Position numbers and translations under genes: made by a program
Part shown: positions 31,438-42,669 of the stretch, piece by piece
Layout: each line of letters starts with the position of its first letter
Numbering within the stretch: the first letter of the stretch is position 1
Assembly (NCBI RefSeq): GCF_963576675.1
Contig: NC_088913.1
Span: 13,343,001-13,407,000, forward strand
Source: Euphorbia lathyris
Lineage: Eukaryota; Streptophyta; Magnoliopsida; Malpighiales; Euphorbiaceae
Length of the DNA: 64,000 nucleotides
Reading direction: 5' to 3'
The notes under the pieces: generated by a model
What the model was told of the DNA's origin: nothing
What the model saw: only the letters and a program-made list of their open reading frames with translations
Database searches by the model: none

Positions 31438-34400
31438 AATAATTATTATAATAGATAATGATAAATTACTGAATATTGAAACTAATTGCTACTGAACTGA
31501 TTGTTACTGAAATTAAAGGAGAGTTTTAGGTGTTTGGTTAGTGATCTCCTGTTTGCCTTTTACACCCGAAAAACAGCCTTTTACAAAAGCAGAGAATCTC
31601 TACTTTTTGGAAAAACAGTTTTTTCGAGCAGCAAACAACAACAGCAAATAACAAACTTTAACAGCAAACAGTAACAGCAAACAATAGGTAAAACAAACGG
31701 GCCCTAAGTAAAGAACAATACCTTTTGAACAACTATTTCATCATATTTTCCAAAATGTGAAGCTACTTCCTCTAGAAATGTTGCAATCTATAAGCAAATA
31801 AATAAAATTCAATTTATATTGAGACATGAACTGGTATTATTATTAGTGAACAAGTTAATAGAAAATTCTAACTGCTTATGCATTTAAACTTTCTATAGTC
31901 TAGTATATGCTTATATCTACTTTCTGTAATCTGATGAGTACCGTGCTTAATGCCTACCTTGAAACGATCATCGAAACCCGTCTCTTATCACAAGCCTTTG
32001 CTTTGTCCACAAATTAATCATTGATCATACACTTGGTCCGTTCAATCATCAAAACAACACATCAATAATGTAAACCCAGAATCCTTCATGTGGTTACAGT
32101 AGTAGTATGAGATGCAAAAGAAAACAATTAATAAAACACAATAATGTTAAAGGTAAAACCAGTAACCTGTATTTCTAAAGTCTAACAAATCCAACTGGTT
32201 AAATTCCAAAGTTGAAGCTCAAAACAGGACTCACCTAGAATAACAGCTAACAAGTTAGGTTCATAGACATACAAAAACTATTGCTGAAATCAATCAATAT
32301 TATAAACCAGGTCTATCTAGGACCAAAATTTTTGATAAAAACCTATAGGACACTTTATCACCAAACAATTCATAACAACGTAAAACCCAACAAGCATTAA
32401 GTCTAATTAAATCATCAACATCAGGTTGAAGATTCTGAAAATACAAATGATTATGTGCTTGACTAAGTACAGAGACTTAATGCATTAAGTCTAATTAAAA
32501 TGTTAGCTACAATGTCAATTTGGACTTTTAAATTAGCTTCAGGATCGATTTATCTAAAAATAAACTCTACTATCAATTTAATCCTTCAACTTAATATTAT
32601 TTTTTCCCAAATTAATCTAATATCACAAGTATCAGTATCATAATTTAACATGTATAAAAAAACACTTTGTCATAAAAAAAACAACTAAATTACACCTATA
32701 TCAAAACTATAAGTTGGATTTGATGCTTAATGCCCATTTATTAGGAAATTGATGGTGTAAGCTAACTTGAATGATGAAAACGTACAAAGACATAAATGAT
32801 GCAACTTGAATGATGAAAGTAGCGATTCTCCAAAAATAATAAAATAAAAGAACATCAAAGTTTGAGTTTTTAATTTCCAGTTTTAATCAAGTCACCAAAG
32901 CGAATAGACCACTTTAAATAAATTCAAGTGGTCAATAAATGACTAGAAAAAAAATTTAGGAGATAATAAGTTATTTTGACTAGAAAAAAAATTTAGGAGA
33001 TAATAAGTTATTTTGTAAATTAAGAGGTGAGTCATTTTTCAAGTTCAAGAGGTTCTAATATATAAAGCCTCCATCACTCATCAAAATCATTCACCAAGAT
33101 CAAATTCATTTTTAAGGTTCTAAATCTCATTCTCTTTGTCTTCAAGTTACTCATCTACATAGCCATATTCTTATTTCTCTCCTCATCTCTATCAACTATA
33201 CGAATTCTTTCTAGAACACTAGAAAATGATACTTGAGCCTTCTCCTTTCGGCCTGGGCTTAAAACTCTTAAGTAGAAGTATTCATGATAATATTTCCTAT
33301 TCTGTTATGATAAACAATTCCTTCAAGTGTAGATAGAGAAAGGTTTAAAATAAGACACTAGGCTCTAGTCATACGAAATGTCTAGAGCCTTTTACATCTA
33401 AGGAACGCCTTTAATAACCATGTTAGAAAGTGTTACTTTAATAAATAGGGAAGCTTGCAAACAAATAAAGAAGAAAAGAAGGAACTGTATTATGAAAATA
33501 TTCATAACAATTCAAGCATTAAGTAGCAGAACTTTAAGAAATTATCTTGACTTAACTTTAAGAAATTATCTTTACTTAACTTTAAGCATTTTTGATTCCA
33601 TCCAAGTTTATTTGACGTTGGAAGCAGTGGACAAATATTATCAAGCTGACATTTTCCCTTGCTTCGAAGTTCCTGGAATGTATCAATCACCCCCGAGCTT
33701 CCAAGCAGGGGACAAATCTCAACTTGATCAGCATTATAGATAGACCATGAGATAAATGTTTTCAAGTAATAGATCAGGAGGAAAGACCAATATTTTAGAT
33801 AGATCCATGAGCAAATAATGCTTTAATCCAAATTAAATTGGACTTACCGTGCTAGTTTTAGCTATTTCGACACAGATTTAAATTGACATTTAACTTTGAT
33901 CACATTTTGAATTGTATTTGTGGGGCAAAATGGATTCTAAAGTTGACATTCAGAATTAAGTTAGCAAAGATACCACATCACTTTGAACTCCTAAGTTGAT
34001 ATCTAGAATGGCAAAATATAGCTACAACTACATAGTTGATATCTTGTTTGTAGTTGACAAAATGATTATAAATAGTTTAGCAGATGTTAACTTTAGAGCA
34101 ACATAACATTTACCTCTGCTGAATGAAGTCTATCTCGTAAGGTAAGCTATTCAAAATGAAACTACAGATACATGCCTTCAGAATCATCCTCATACAGTTC
34201 ACTATCTTCAGAACCAGTCTCCAGTTCCCTAATTTCTTGAACTATGGAAATACCTTTCTTCTCTTTGTGCAGCTTCAGCTCTCCGCACCTGCTCAACGAA
34301 TTCATAAAATGGTTCATAACCTTGCTGCATGGACACAGACATGGAAACAGGCATGGACACGGAAATGGACACGGGAAATGTTATTTCTAAAACATAACCT

Positions 34401-34888
34401 TCATAAACTAATAGAAATGAAAATGCACACGAAACACAGAAATGCTACATATGAGAACTGATTCTTTATAGAGAATATGCTAATAGAAATGAAGGTTAGT
34501 TCTATAAATTACAACAATTAACATTTTTAATGCCACAAATAATCATATACAGTTATTCATAATAACTAAGAAATAATCAACTACTAATCATCAAGACTAA
34601 AGTCTTCATAGTCCATTTTCATCACCACCACAATTATTATCTCCAACAACAACATTCGTTTTCAACATATACTCTAGTATGATAAACATTTTCTTTAGCA
34701 ATAGATGATATATAAACTCTCTCTCTCTTTCACCATGCTCCAAACCATGTATCCCTCTAGTTCCCAAATTAACCTTCATTCCTCTTAGCATTTTCTCTAT
34801 TAGATGCTCCCACAAACAATGCAAAAAATTTAAAGTAGACGAGAAATTTCACTAAGAATTCATTTGCAAACTTCCTGGCCATTAATTA
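31438..34888. other. AT-rich intergenic region with a dispersed repeat
   Basis: No gene was recognised. 31526-31707 is an inverted copy of the repeat at 4219-4531 (starts TTAGGTGTTTGGTTAGTG, ends AACGGGCCCTAA). 32941-33014 is two copies of a 37-bp unit (GACTAGAAAAAAAATTTAGG start). At 34320-34375 an irregular run of ATGGACAC words occurs. The open frame at 33420-33743 has no recognisable domain. Confidence 0.5.
31526..31707. repeat. Second copy of the MITE-like repeat (inverted relative to 4219-4531)
   Basis: The ends TTAGGTGTTTGG and TTAGGGCCCGTTTG (opposite strand) form short terminal inverted repeats. The core has AACAGCAAA words complementary to the TTTGCTG words of the first copy. Confidence 0.65.
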
Positions 34889-36286
34889 TTAGAAGCTCCA
34901 TTGTAATATGCTGAATTGAAAATTCTCATTCACGATTGAATCATTAGCAGCAACAAATAGAAAAAATTGTAAAGCATTGAGATCAAGCAAAGGATGAAGT
35001 AGCAAAATATAAGAGAAATACCTTGACTTGACATTAAGAACAGGCACATTATGCCCTGATAAAGCATGTTTGAGTGAAACAAAGGTTGGAATATGAGAAA
35101 TTGCTTCCACTTTTGATTCCATTCCACGGACCTTCAAATATCTAAATCCACATTTGTATGGCTCATCATATATAATAAAAGCATGTTTATGAGAATTAAA
35201 CATCAATAACGCCCCATTATTCAGGTACTTTATAGGTTGATATGAGCCACGAGGCCATCTATCACCATCCAGGTTAATGGAGAGCATTTTAGACCAAACC
35301 TTTTTACCACCACGATCCTCCATTGTCCAAACATCCATATGATCACAGTCCAAAGCCCCAGTTATGCAGAGTTTCCCACTTAATACTCCCATGCTCACTA
35401 TTGAAACTATATCATATTTCTCCTCCAATGGTGGTGCTGTACTTGACTTAAAAAATTCTTTCTCAATGTCAAAAGAAATTATAGAACATGGTCCAGAAGA
35501 AATCCAATAAACACACCCATTAAAATAAGTAGGGAACAATTTCCGTGTTGACTTGGGAAAAAAGGGAAGGTCTTTCCATGTTTCTGTACCAAGAACATGT
35601 ACTTCAGCCACCATAACTTTTCCATGTTCAGTCCAATGCGTAAACATTCTTATCACCTTATATTGGTTAGTCACGGGACTAAAACCGAAACCACATTCAA
35701 CAGGGATGTCAAGATCCTTAACTGTCCTAACCTCTGGAAGATTAATAAACTCACCAGTAACCGGATTGCAAACTATAACAGGGTCATTATCAGATGGATT
35801 GGACAAACAAAGCAAGCCGTTACATGAATTAACTATCTTATACTTGTGATTCCTCATATTCAACTTCAAGCAATTTTCACCCCCTACCGCTTCTTTATCT
35901 ATCATTTTGATGTTGCGCAGTGGGAGTTTCAATTTTGAGTCAAGTTTAATCTTAATAGATGAGGTATCATAAGACATGTCGATCTTGTGCTCAAAATCAT
36001 TTTGCTCTGGCTGCACAAGATAAAGCATTCTTGACAGTAATGTAAAACCTGAGGTTCGAAGTAGAGGATATACCTCAGATTGATCGAAATGGAGCTTTGC
36101 AAACTCAGGATCTGAAATTAGATCATACAATGTTTTGCATACACATTTGCATACAAAAATCCTCTTTATAGGGAGCCTAAGTAGAATATTTACCAAAACG
36201 GTATTTGGCAGATCAGAAAACGAAGGACCTGAATAATCCGCTTCATTCCTATTTCTCTTTGCTGTTGAATTCCTTCTTCTTTTCAT
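34889..36286 (-). CDS. F-box protein with F-box-associated domain (F4)
   Basis: A likely SCF substrate-recognition subunit related to F1. Start: the Met at 36286 (MKRRRNSTAKRNRNEADYSG), which matches the F1 start; an upstream in-frame Met at 36373 lies in the leader. The F-box covers residues about 22-62 (FSDLPNTVLVNILLRLPIKRI). The associated domain has KIVNSCNGLLCLSNPSD, CNPVTGEFINLPEV, GFGFSPVTNQYKVIRMF, VHVLGTETWKDL and SYQPIKYLNNGALLMF. A splice donor matching the F1 intron follows ..VLNVKSR at 35022 (AAG|GTATTTC). If used, residues read from 35021 down to 34889 are intron and a last exon should lie further downstream; I could not find one. This gene is more diverged from F1 than F2 or F3 are. 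Confidence 0.82.
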   Translation of the reverse strand: MKRRRNSTAKRNRNEADYSGPSFSDLPNTVLVNILLRLPIKRIFVCKCVCKTLYDLISDPEFAKLHFDQSEVYPLLRTSGFTLLSRMLYLVQPEQNDFEHKIDMSYDTSSIKIKLDSKLKLPLRNIKMIDKEAVGGENCLKLNMRNHKYKIVNSCNGLLCLSNPSDNDPVIVCNPVTGEFINLPEVRTVKDLDIPVECGFGFSPVTNQYKVIRMFTHWTEHGKVMVAEVHVLGTETWKDLPFFPKSTRKLFPTYFNGCVYWISSGPCSIISFDIEKEFFKSSTAPPLEEKYDIVSIVSMGVLSGKLCITGALDCDHMDVWTMEDRGGKKVWSKMLSINLDGDRWPRGSYQPIKYLNNGALLMFNSHKHAFIIYDEPYKCGFRYLKVRGMESKVEAISHIPTFVSLKHALSGHNVPVLNVKSRYFSYILLLHPLLDLNALQFFLFVAANDSIVNENFQFSILQWSF

Positions 36287-36600
36287 AATACTGAGACAGT
36301 GGAAATGAGTGTATGAGCAAACTGAAATTAAATATCTATTTGATCGATATATTTTGCAAGTAAATGAATTCATCTGACGATTTAGCGATTGATTTCTATA
36401 ATTTTGCTGGTCCAGCCATTCATAGCCGATTTAAGAGATTCAAACCTAAAATCTGATGAAGCAGGTGTTTAATCTTATCAAACTTCTATGATTCAGTAAC
36501 ACAATGAATGAAAAATCAGGAAAATAACATAAAAAATATGGAAGCATAGCAATTACAGAAAATGGAAGTGAGAGAGAAGTAAGTATTACCGAAGGAAAAT
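36287..36600 (-). promoter_or_regulatory. Leader of F4 with a probable 5'UTR intron
   Basis: On the minus strand TTTTCCTTCG|GTAATACTTAC near 36589 fits a splice donor. TTTCAG or CTCAG, about 15-50 nt before the start codon, fits an acceptor. This parallels the F1 and F3 leaders. Confidence 0.4.
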
Positions 36601-36968
36601 TGATGGCCTGGAGAAAGAGAAACGCTGAACTGAGAACTGATTGGGAGATTGATGGACGTGAGGGTACATACATAATTGGCAATTGGCGGGAACTTATGGA
36701 GGGAAATGCATTTTTGGGTTCCGAATAACTTATATTATTTGGATTGGACAATATGCATTCGTATTATAAAAAAATCTCATGCAAGACACCCCTAAAAATA
36801 ATATAAATAATTGAATCTTAGTAATTTACGAGTATTAAGACATATCATCTCAACAATATTTCTTATATTCACTCCTTATTTATTATTTTATCATTAAAAT
36901 TATTAATTATTGTGATATTTATCAATAATGAAAGGAGAGAGACTATTTAATAATAAATTATTAATAAA

Positions 36969-37548
36969 AGGATTAAGGTGCAAAAATACCCCTAACGTTT
37001 TGGGTCACGAGTAATTTTACCCCTAACATTTAAAATGGTGCAATTTTACCCCAACGTTGAAGGCTAAGAGCAATCATACCCCTAACATTGATAAATTGGG
37101 TCAATTTGAGAAATAATTCATCAAACTGTTTTTTCGGTCATGAATCTTGTCATCTACACTTTACACATGCGTCATTTTATTAGTAACAAATCACAAACAT
37201 ATGCTGGGATATGAAAAAAATAAAAAAATATATATATTGTCTTTTGTATGAATTAGACAAAAAAAAACCAAAAAGTTAACCGAATTTAAAAATATTAATC
37301 TCCAATTCTATTATTAAATTACAAAAAACATGAAACTTTTTTTTAGAATGAATTGATTGCAATTGATGGAAATAAGGAACAAAAATATCTATATTTTATA
37401 ATAGTGTCTGAAATTGATCCAAATTATCAACGTTAGGGATAAAATTTTTCGCGGCTACAAACGTTAAGGGTAAAACTGCACCATTTTAGACGGTAGGGGT
37501 AAAATTGCTCCTGACCCAAAATGTTAGGGGTATTTTTGCACCTTAACT
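36969..37548. mobile_element. Non-autonomous TIR element, undisturbed copy (about 580 bp)
   Basis: Terminal arms of about 120 bp are inverted repeats: left GATTAAGGTGCAAAAATACC, right the complement of GGTATTTTTGCACCTTAA. Inner words ACCCCTAAC and GGTGCAATTTTACCCC / GGGTAAAACTGCACCATTTT continue the pairing. Other copies are at 12734-12943 plus 22853-23264 and 12015-12195. No coding capacity was seen. Confidence 0.8.
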
Positions 37549-38366
37549 CTTAATAAAAAAAAATGAGTTAGGAGGCACTAAGAGGTGGAGAGATGTTCTC
37601 TAGTAATAGAGAGAATTGATGGGCTCTTAGTGATTTGAGGAGCCGCTAAGAGACTATTGGAGCTGAATTTTTATTCTTTCTCCTCAAATTTTAACTTAGG
37701 AGGCTTTTAGAGATGCTCTTATAGATTTGTCAATCACCTGGTCCAATGGATTTTTATATAAAAATGGTTAGTTCAAGTCCAGCTTAATCTGCTATTAATT
37801 TAAACAGGCTCGAATCATACTGAGTTTGGATTTAAAAATTAAATGTCAAACTCAACCCATATAAACACACCTAAAAATATAAGCATAATTTTTAATTATA
37901 AAAAATAAATATTTATCTTTAAAAATAAATATTTAATATATAAATATATAGATTTGTTAATTAATATTAATAGACGGGCCAGACTGGACCAATCCGTGCT
38001 ATTTGTATCAATCCCAAAGCCGTTTAAAAAACAGACGGACTTTAATGGGCTTGGATCGGTCTGGATCTAAGATCAATTTTCATTATCTAAACCCGACCAA
38101 AGACACATGCCTAGTCGGGGCGGGTGGGTATCCGGACCCGTAAACAGGTGTAAGTATAATGATATTTAGAAAAAAAAAATATAGAATTCTTAATCATTTT
38201 CTATGCCAAAGGAGCCTGAACAAAAAATTTAATATTTTATAACAAAATTAAATTAAATTTTGTTGTTAAAATTTATAGATTTATTTTCATAAAATATAAC
38301 AAACTTTAGTTGGAAGAACTTCTATTTAAATATGTGGGATTCGATCCAATTGAGTTTCAACTTTCT
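37549..38366. other. AT-rich spacer, no gene
   Basis: TTAGGAGGCWYTWAGAG occurs twice in the same orientation (37568 and 37695). The 37730-38160 part is low-copy-looking AT-rich sequence with GGACCAATCC / GGGCTTGGATCGG words. Nothing could be called. Confidence 0.4.
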
Positions 38367-38628
38367 AAGAACCGACATAATCGAACACGAGCAATTGGAA
38401 TCAAGTGCTTAATTTATTTTATGGTTAATAAAATCTAGTATGACACATTGGCCGCTACTCTTGTTGAGAGTCCTACTCCTGTTGAGAGTTCTAAGAATTA
38501 TCAAATTCCTTGTCGTGACCGCTGATTAGGGCTTCGGATTCCATCACCGACGGCTGCCCTTGGTTTACCGCCAGCTCCGCCCCTCCCTCCTGGCCTGACC
38601 GTTCACCTAAATCCTCAATCCCCTCACA

Positions 38629-39813
38629 ATGGAATCGCAGATGAAGCAGCTCACCATCGTTGATGATGGATTCGAATTCGGCGTCGAAGGAGAAGGTACG
38701 CAGGATATTGAATTTAATCTGTGCTTGGTCGGGTCTCTGATCACAGACCGTAATTTTAACTTCGAGATTTTTGAACACTGAATGGCCAGCCTTTGGAGAC
38801 CTGGTAGAGGCCTTACGATCACTGAAGTTGGTGGGAGGCTCATGCTATTTAGATTCTACCACGCATATGATTTGAAATGGGTTCTTGAGAACAGCCTGTG
38901 GACGTTCGATAATAACCTGCTGATGCTGCACGAACTGAAAAAAGGGGAGCTGCCAGCTGAAACTTCATTAACTCATGCGTTGTTCTGGGTACAAGCTAAT
39001 GGCCTCCCTCAGGGGCTTTCTTCTGAAACTGTTGCCCAAGCACTCAGAAACTTTGTGGGTGAGTTCGTTGCATATTATTCCAAGAACAAATGGTCCCAGG
39101 AACAGAATTACATGAGAAAAAGAGTTCGTATAGATATTCGCAAGCCACTTCAGAGGGAGAAGAAAGTGAGAAGAGAAGGAGGAGACTGGGAGACTGTGAA
39201 ATTCAGGTTTGAGAAGCTACCTACATTCTGTTTCATTTGCGGACTCATAGGGCATCTAGACATGCACTGTGAGGTTTTCTTTCAAATCAAGGAGGAAGAG
39301 TTGGTTCGTCTGTGGGATGTCGTATTGAGAGCCCCTGCTAGAAGAATGGCACTATTGGGAGGAGAGAAATGGCTTAAGGAAGCAGAGGGGGTTAATGCAG
39401 TAAGCAAGGCCCAGAATGTTGAATCTGCAAGCACACAGAAAGGAGACAATCAACAGGCTTTGGGGCAAAGGCATACCCTGCGACACTTATCAAGAAACTT
39501 TGGCACTAGTATATTTGAGCAGGAAACACGAGAAGAGACGAGGAGCAGTAATAAAAGTCCGGAAATGGGCATTGAGTTTCTTGAGGAAAGGAAAAGGAGA
39601 CGGGGCAGCGATGATCTGAAAGTGGGAGACCCGGAGAGGATAACGAAGGAGATTACCATTCAGGCAATGGATGTCGATGGGGTATCCACATTGCTGAAAG
39701 TATCAGAAGTTGATAAAGAGGCTGATAAGGAACAAATTGATCCTAATGTTCAACAAGGACCTGAAAACAAACAATCCCTTTTAGCGGACACTAGCGTCTA
39801 CCGGACCACGTGA
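38629..39813 (+). pseudogene. LINE ORF1: DUF4283 plus CCHC zinc knuckle
   Basis: This is the nucleic-acid-binding ORF1 of a plant L1 LINE. The ATG at 38629 opens MESQMKQLTIVDDGFEF. The DUF4283-type domain includes NLCLVGSLIT, then after an in-frame TGA (38779-38781) ASLWRPGRG, LFRFYHAYDLKWVLE and ALFWVQANGLPQGLS. The zf-CCHC_4 knuckle is CFICGLIGHLDMHC (39229-39270). The C-terminal third is charged and low in complexity. The ORF ends at 39813 and overlaps the next frame by four bases (GTGA, where ATGA would be expected). Apart from the single TGA it is open for 394 codons. Confidence 0.88.
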
Positions 39814-40825
39814 AGATCCTTAGTTGGAATTGTAGGGGCCTGGGCAACCCCAAAGCAATTCCAATTCTCTCTGAGCTTATCAAAGCTCAACAGCCTGACA
39901 TTGTTTTCCTGTTTGAAATGCTGGTATGCCAAGCTCAGGTGGAAGCTATCAGAAACAGGATTGGGTTTGAAGCGTGCTTTGCTGTTAACTGTGTTGGTCG
40001 GAGTGGAGGGATTTGTGCTTTCTGGAAGAGAGGTAATGACTGCTCACTACTCTCGTATTCCATAAATCACATTGACCTCACAGTTCATGACCTGAAGAAT
40101 GGAGATTGGCGCATGACCGGTTTTTATGGGTGCCCAGAGAGAGCTAGACGAAAGGATTCCTAGAATATTCTAAGGAACCTTGATGCCGCCTCTCCGCTCC
40201 CTTAGGCTATTATGGGAGACTTTAATGACTTATTATATCACAGTGATAAAAAGGGTTTGTCTGACCACTCGGAGTGGTTCTTTAGAGGGTTCAGAGATGC
40301 TATAGCTGACTGCTGGTTGCAGGATATACCTCTTGATGGTTACCCTTTTCACGTGGATCAGACACCGGGGTAAAAGAAATGAAGTTTTAGAAAAATTGGA
40401 TCGTTGTTTGTGCTCGGGTTCGTGGGAGGCCTTATTCCCTGAGTTCAGTAGTCGAAATTCCGCTGCACCGACTTCTGATCACTCCCCCATTGTTCTATGT
40501 ACTGCGCAAGACTCACGAAGGAAGGCATACTTGTTCCGTTTTGAACAAAAATGGTTCAAGGAACCTGATATGCGGGAGATTGTTGACGCGGCTTGGAATA
40601 GAGCTGGGAATGGTATGGTTCAGATGAAGTTACAGCAGATTCAAATGGCCATCGGCAGCTGAGATAAAAATAAGAATACAGAAGGGAGGAGACCTATCGC
40701 TGAATTGCAATAGAACCTTGAAAGGCTGCGAGGGTTAACCAGGGCAAGAGAAGCGGAGCAGTATGAGGCGACACGTACTGAACTGGTTAAAACTATCCTA
40801 CAAGAAGAGGACCATTGGTGGCAAC
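39810..40825 (+). pseudogene. LINE ORF2, endonuclease part
   Basis: This is the apurinic-like endonuclease domain of a LINE: KILSWNCRGLGNPKA, then ..GGICAFWKRG, MGDFNDLL and the catalytic-site TSDHSPIVL near 40480. It is broken by TAG at 40161-40163 and TAG at about 40204, among other stops. A frame change near 40330-40370 also occurs, just before TWIRHRGKRNEVLEKLDRCL. The start codon position reads GTG rather than ATG. It is cut at 40825 by the Athila insertion and continues at 52015. Confidence 0.88.
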
Positions 40826-42669
40826 TGATGGGCGCGCGGACTAGGTAGAGCTTTTCTACGACGAAATGTATATTACGATAAGTGCGTTACGACTATGGAT
40901 GTGATCTTTCTAAATGCTCTAACTCTACTAGACGCCACTACTTAGGGGCAAGTGTACCCCGTCGTATCAAGTAATAATCCGGTTAATACCGGGTATCGAA
41001 TCCACGGGATTTATAACTACAAGTATTAGACGACTCGGTTTTATACATTATCTAAGCAATGAATACTTTGAGTTAATGCGGGGAATAACTACAAACTACT
41101 CCTAACTACGGGTGAGACAAGTTTATATAGCAAAACTCTACGAGATAATATGGATAGCGATAAGTTATAAATATGATGAATAATGACTCCCAATATATAA
41201 TTGGTTAATGTTTTACTCTTGCAATGACGACTAAGTGTAGTGTGACCGATCCGTGAAGTACTTAAACTACGTGGTTCCTAGTCAAGGCGTGTCTAATGCT
41301 TAGGACCAGAAATTAGGGCTCATAAGTTCCGTGGTTTGTCAATTCCTACGGTTTCCGGAGCGTCAATTCCGGTAAGGCAACACCTATATGAATCCCTAAA
41401 GATAGCCCGGATGGCGTCGAAAATCGCGTTCTCCTACACAATAATCAATTACGAATATCAAAACAAGTAGCAAACATCAACACAAATATAGAGAAAGAGA
41501 TTATGAATCATAAATTATAAATATGAAGAATGTAAATGTGAAATACAACCAAGCCTAGTACATAGGAAGAGTACAAGCTAATTAGCAAGTGAAAAGGGAA
41601 GAATCCACCCTCGGAACTAGCTAACCGGACTCAAGGCCGTCTCTTAGGACTTGGAGGTGGAGCTTTCGAGCTTGGTGGACGGAGATGGAACGGAACTTTG
41701 ATGGAATGTCGGGATCAACGAACAAGCTCTCAAGGTGGAAGAGAATTGCTTATATAAACTACAATCTCACACTATCTAACAAGAACTATACTAAGAATCA
41801 AAAAGTCTAAGATGTAAGATGTAAGGTTCAAGATTACAAGATTAAGAGCTGTCTAAATGAGTGTTAGTCACTCTTATTTATACACATCAAGCTAGGGTAG
41901 AGTTGTAATTTCATAAGATACAAGCATGGAAGAACATGATTTTATGCAGATTTCCCATGACACGCCTCGCGTATGGTGGAGTATGCCCCACGTAATTGCC
42001 CATTCCGTCAGAAATCTCCTGCATGTGGACCAAATCCAGATCTTGTTGTCTCAATCACACCGTGCGTAGACTGGGGTGCGCCTCGCGTGTTTGAGTTTCT
42101 GAGATTTTATTGCTTGAATTGGGCCTTTTACGCACCGCGTAGCTGAAGCACACCTCGCGTAAATAAGTTTCTGAGCTTTTTGGATTGAAGAACTTCCTTA
42201 CACGCCCCGCGTGTAAGGTGGTACGTCCCGCGTAGGGTAGTTGACTTAGGGAGACCATGCAGTCTGACTTTCAGGATTAGGCTTATCATTTCTGACACAT
42301 GTTCCACGCCCCGCGTGGTGGTTGATACGCACCGCGTATTGGTGACTAGATTCCACGTGGTGCCTGTGGATTGCAAAATTATTTCTGACCAAATGTTCCA
42401 CGCCCCGCGTGAAGGGAGATACACCCTGCGTATGTCGATGGAATTTCACTCCTTGCTCGTACCTGAAATACAATTCTCGAAAGCCGAGTTAGCTTGACGT
42501 TTTTATTTTCTAAATTAATCAAAAATAAGAAAAATTAACCGAAAGTACGGAATTTATTTTTATTTCGTTATTTTATTAAAACACTCTATTTTTGCAATTA
42601 AACTTATTTATTTCATCTAAAACTAAACCGCAAATCACACTAAAAGATAGGGACGAAACGCCCCTATCA
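40826..42669 (-). repeat. 3' LTR of the Athila element
   Basis: 1844 bp. It includes a cluster of twelve ACGCCCCGCGT-like palindromes at about 41955-42432. The polypurine-like GAGGAGG tract lies just outside at 42670-42680 (minus strand). Confidence 0.93.

Noticed and set aside
33420..33743. 107-aa open frame in AT-rich DNA
   Set aside because: It contains short internal repeats (AAGAAATTATCTT) and no recognisable motif; probably chance.
36446..36751. 101-aa open frame upstream of F4
   Set aside because: It lies over the probable 5' leader and promoter of F4, has no domain, and crosses the likely leader intron.
42055..42497. Several 60-98 aa frames in the Athila LTRs, present twice (also 51395-51837)
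   Set aside because: Duplicated only because they lie in both LTRs. They are overlapping frames over the palindrome cluster, with no domain.
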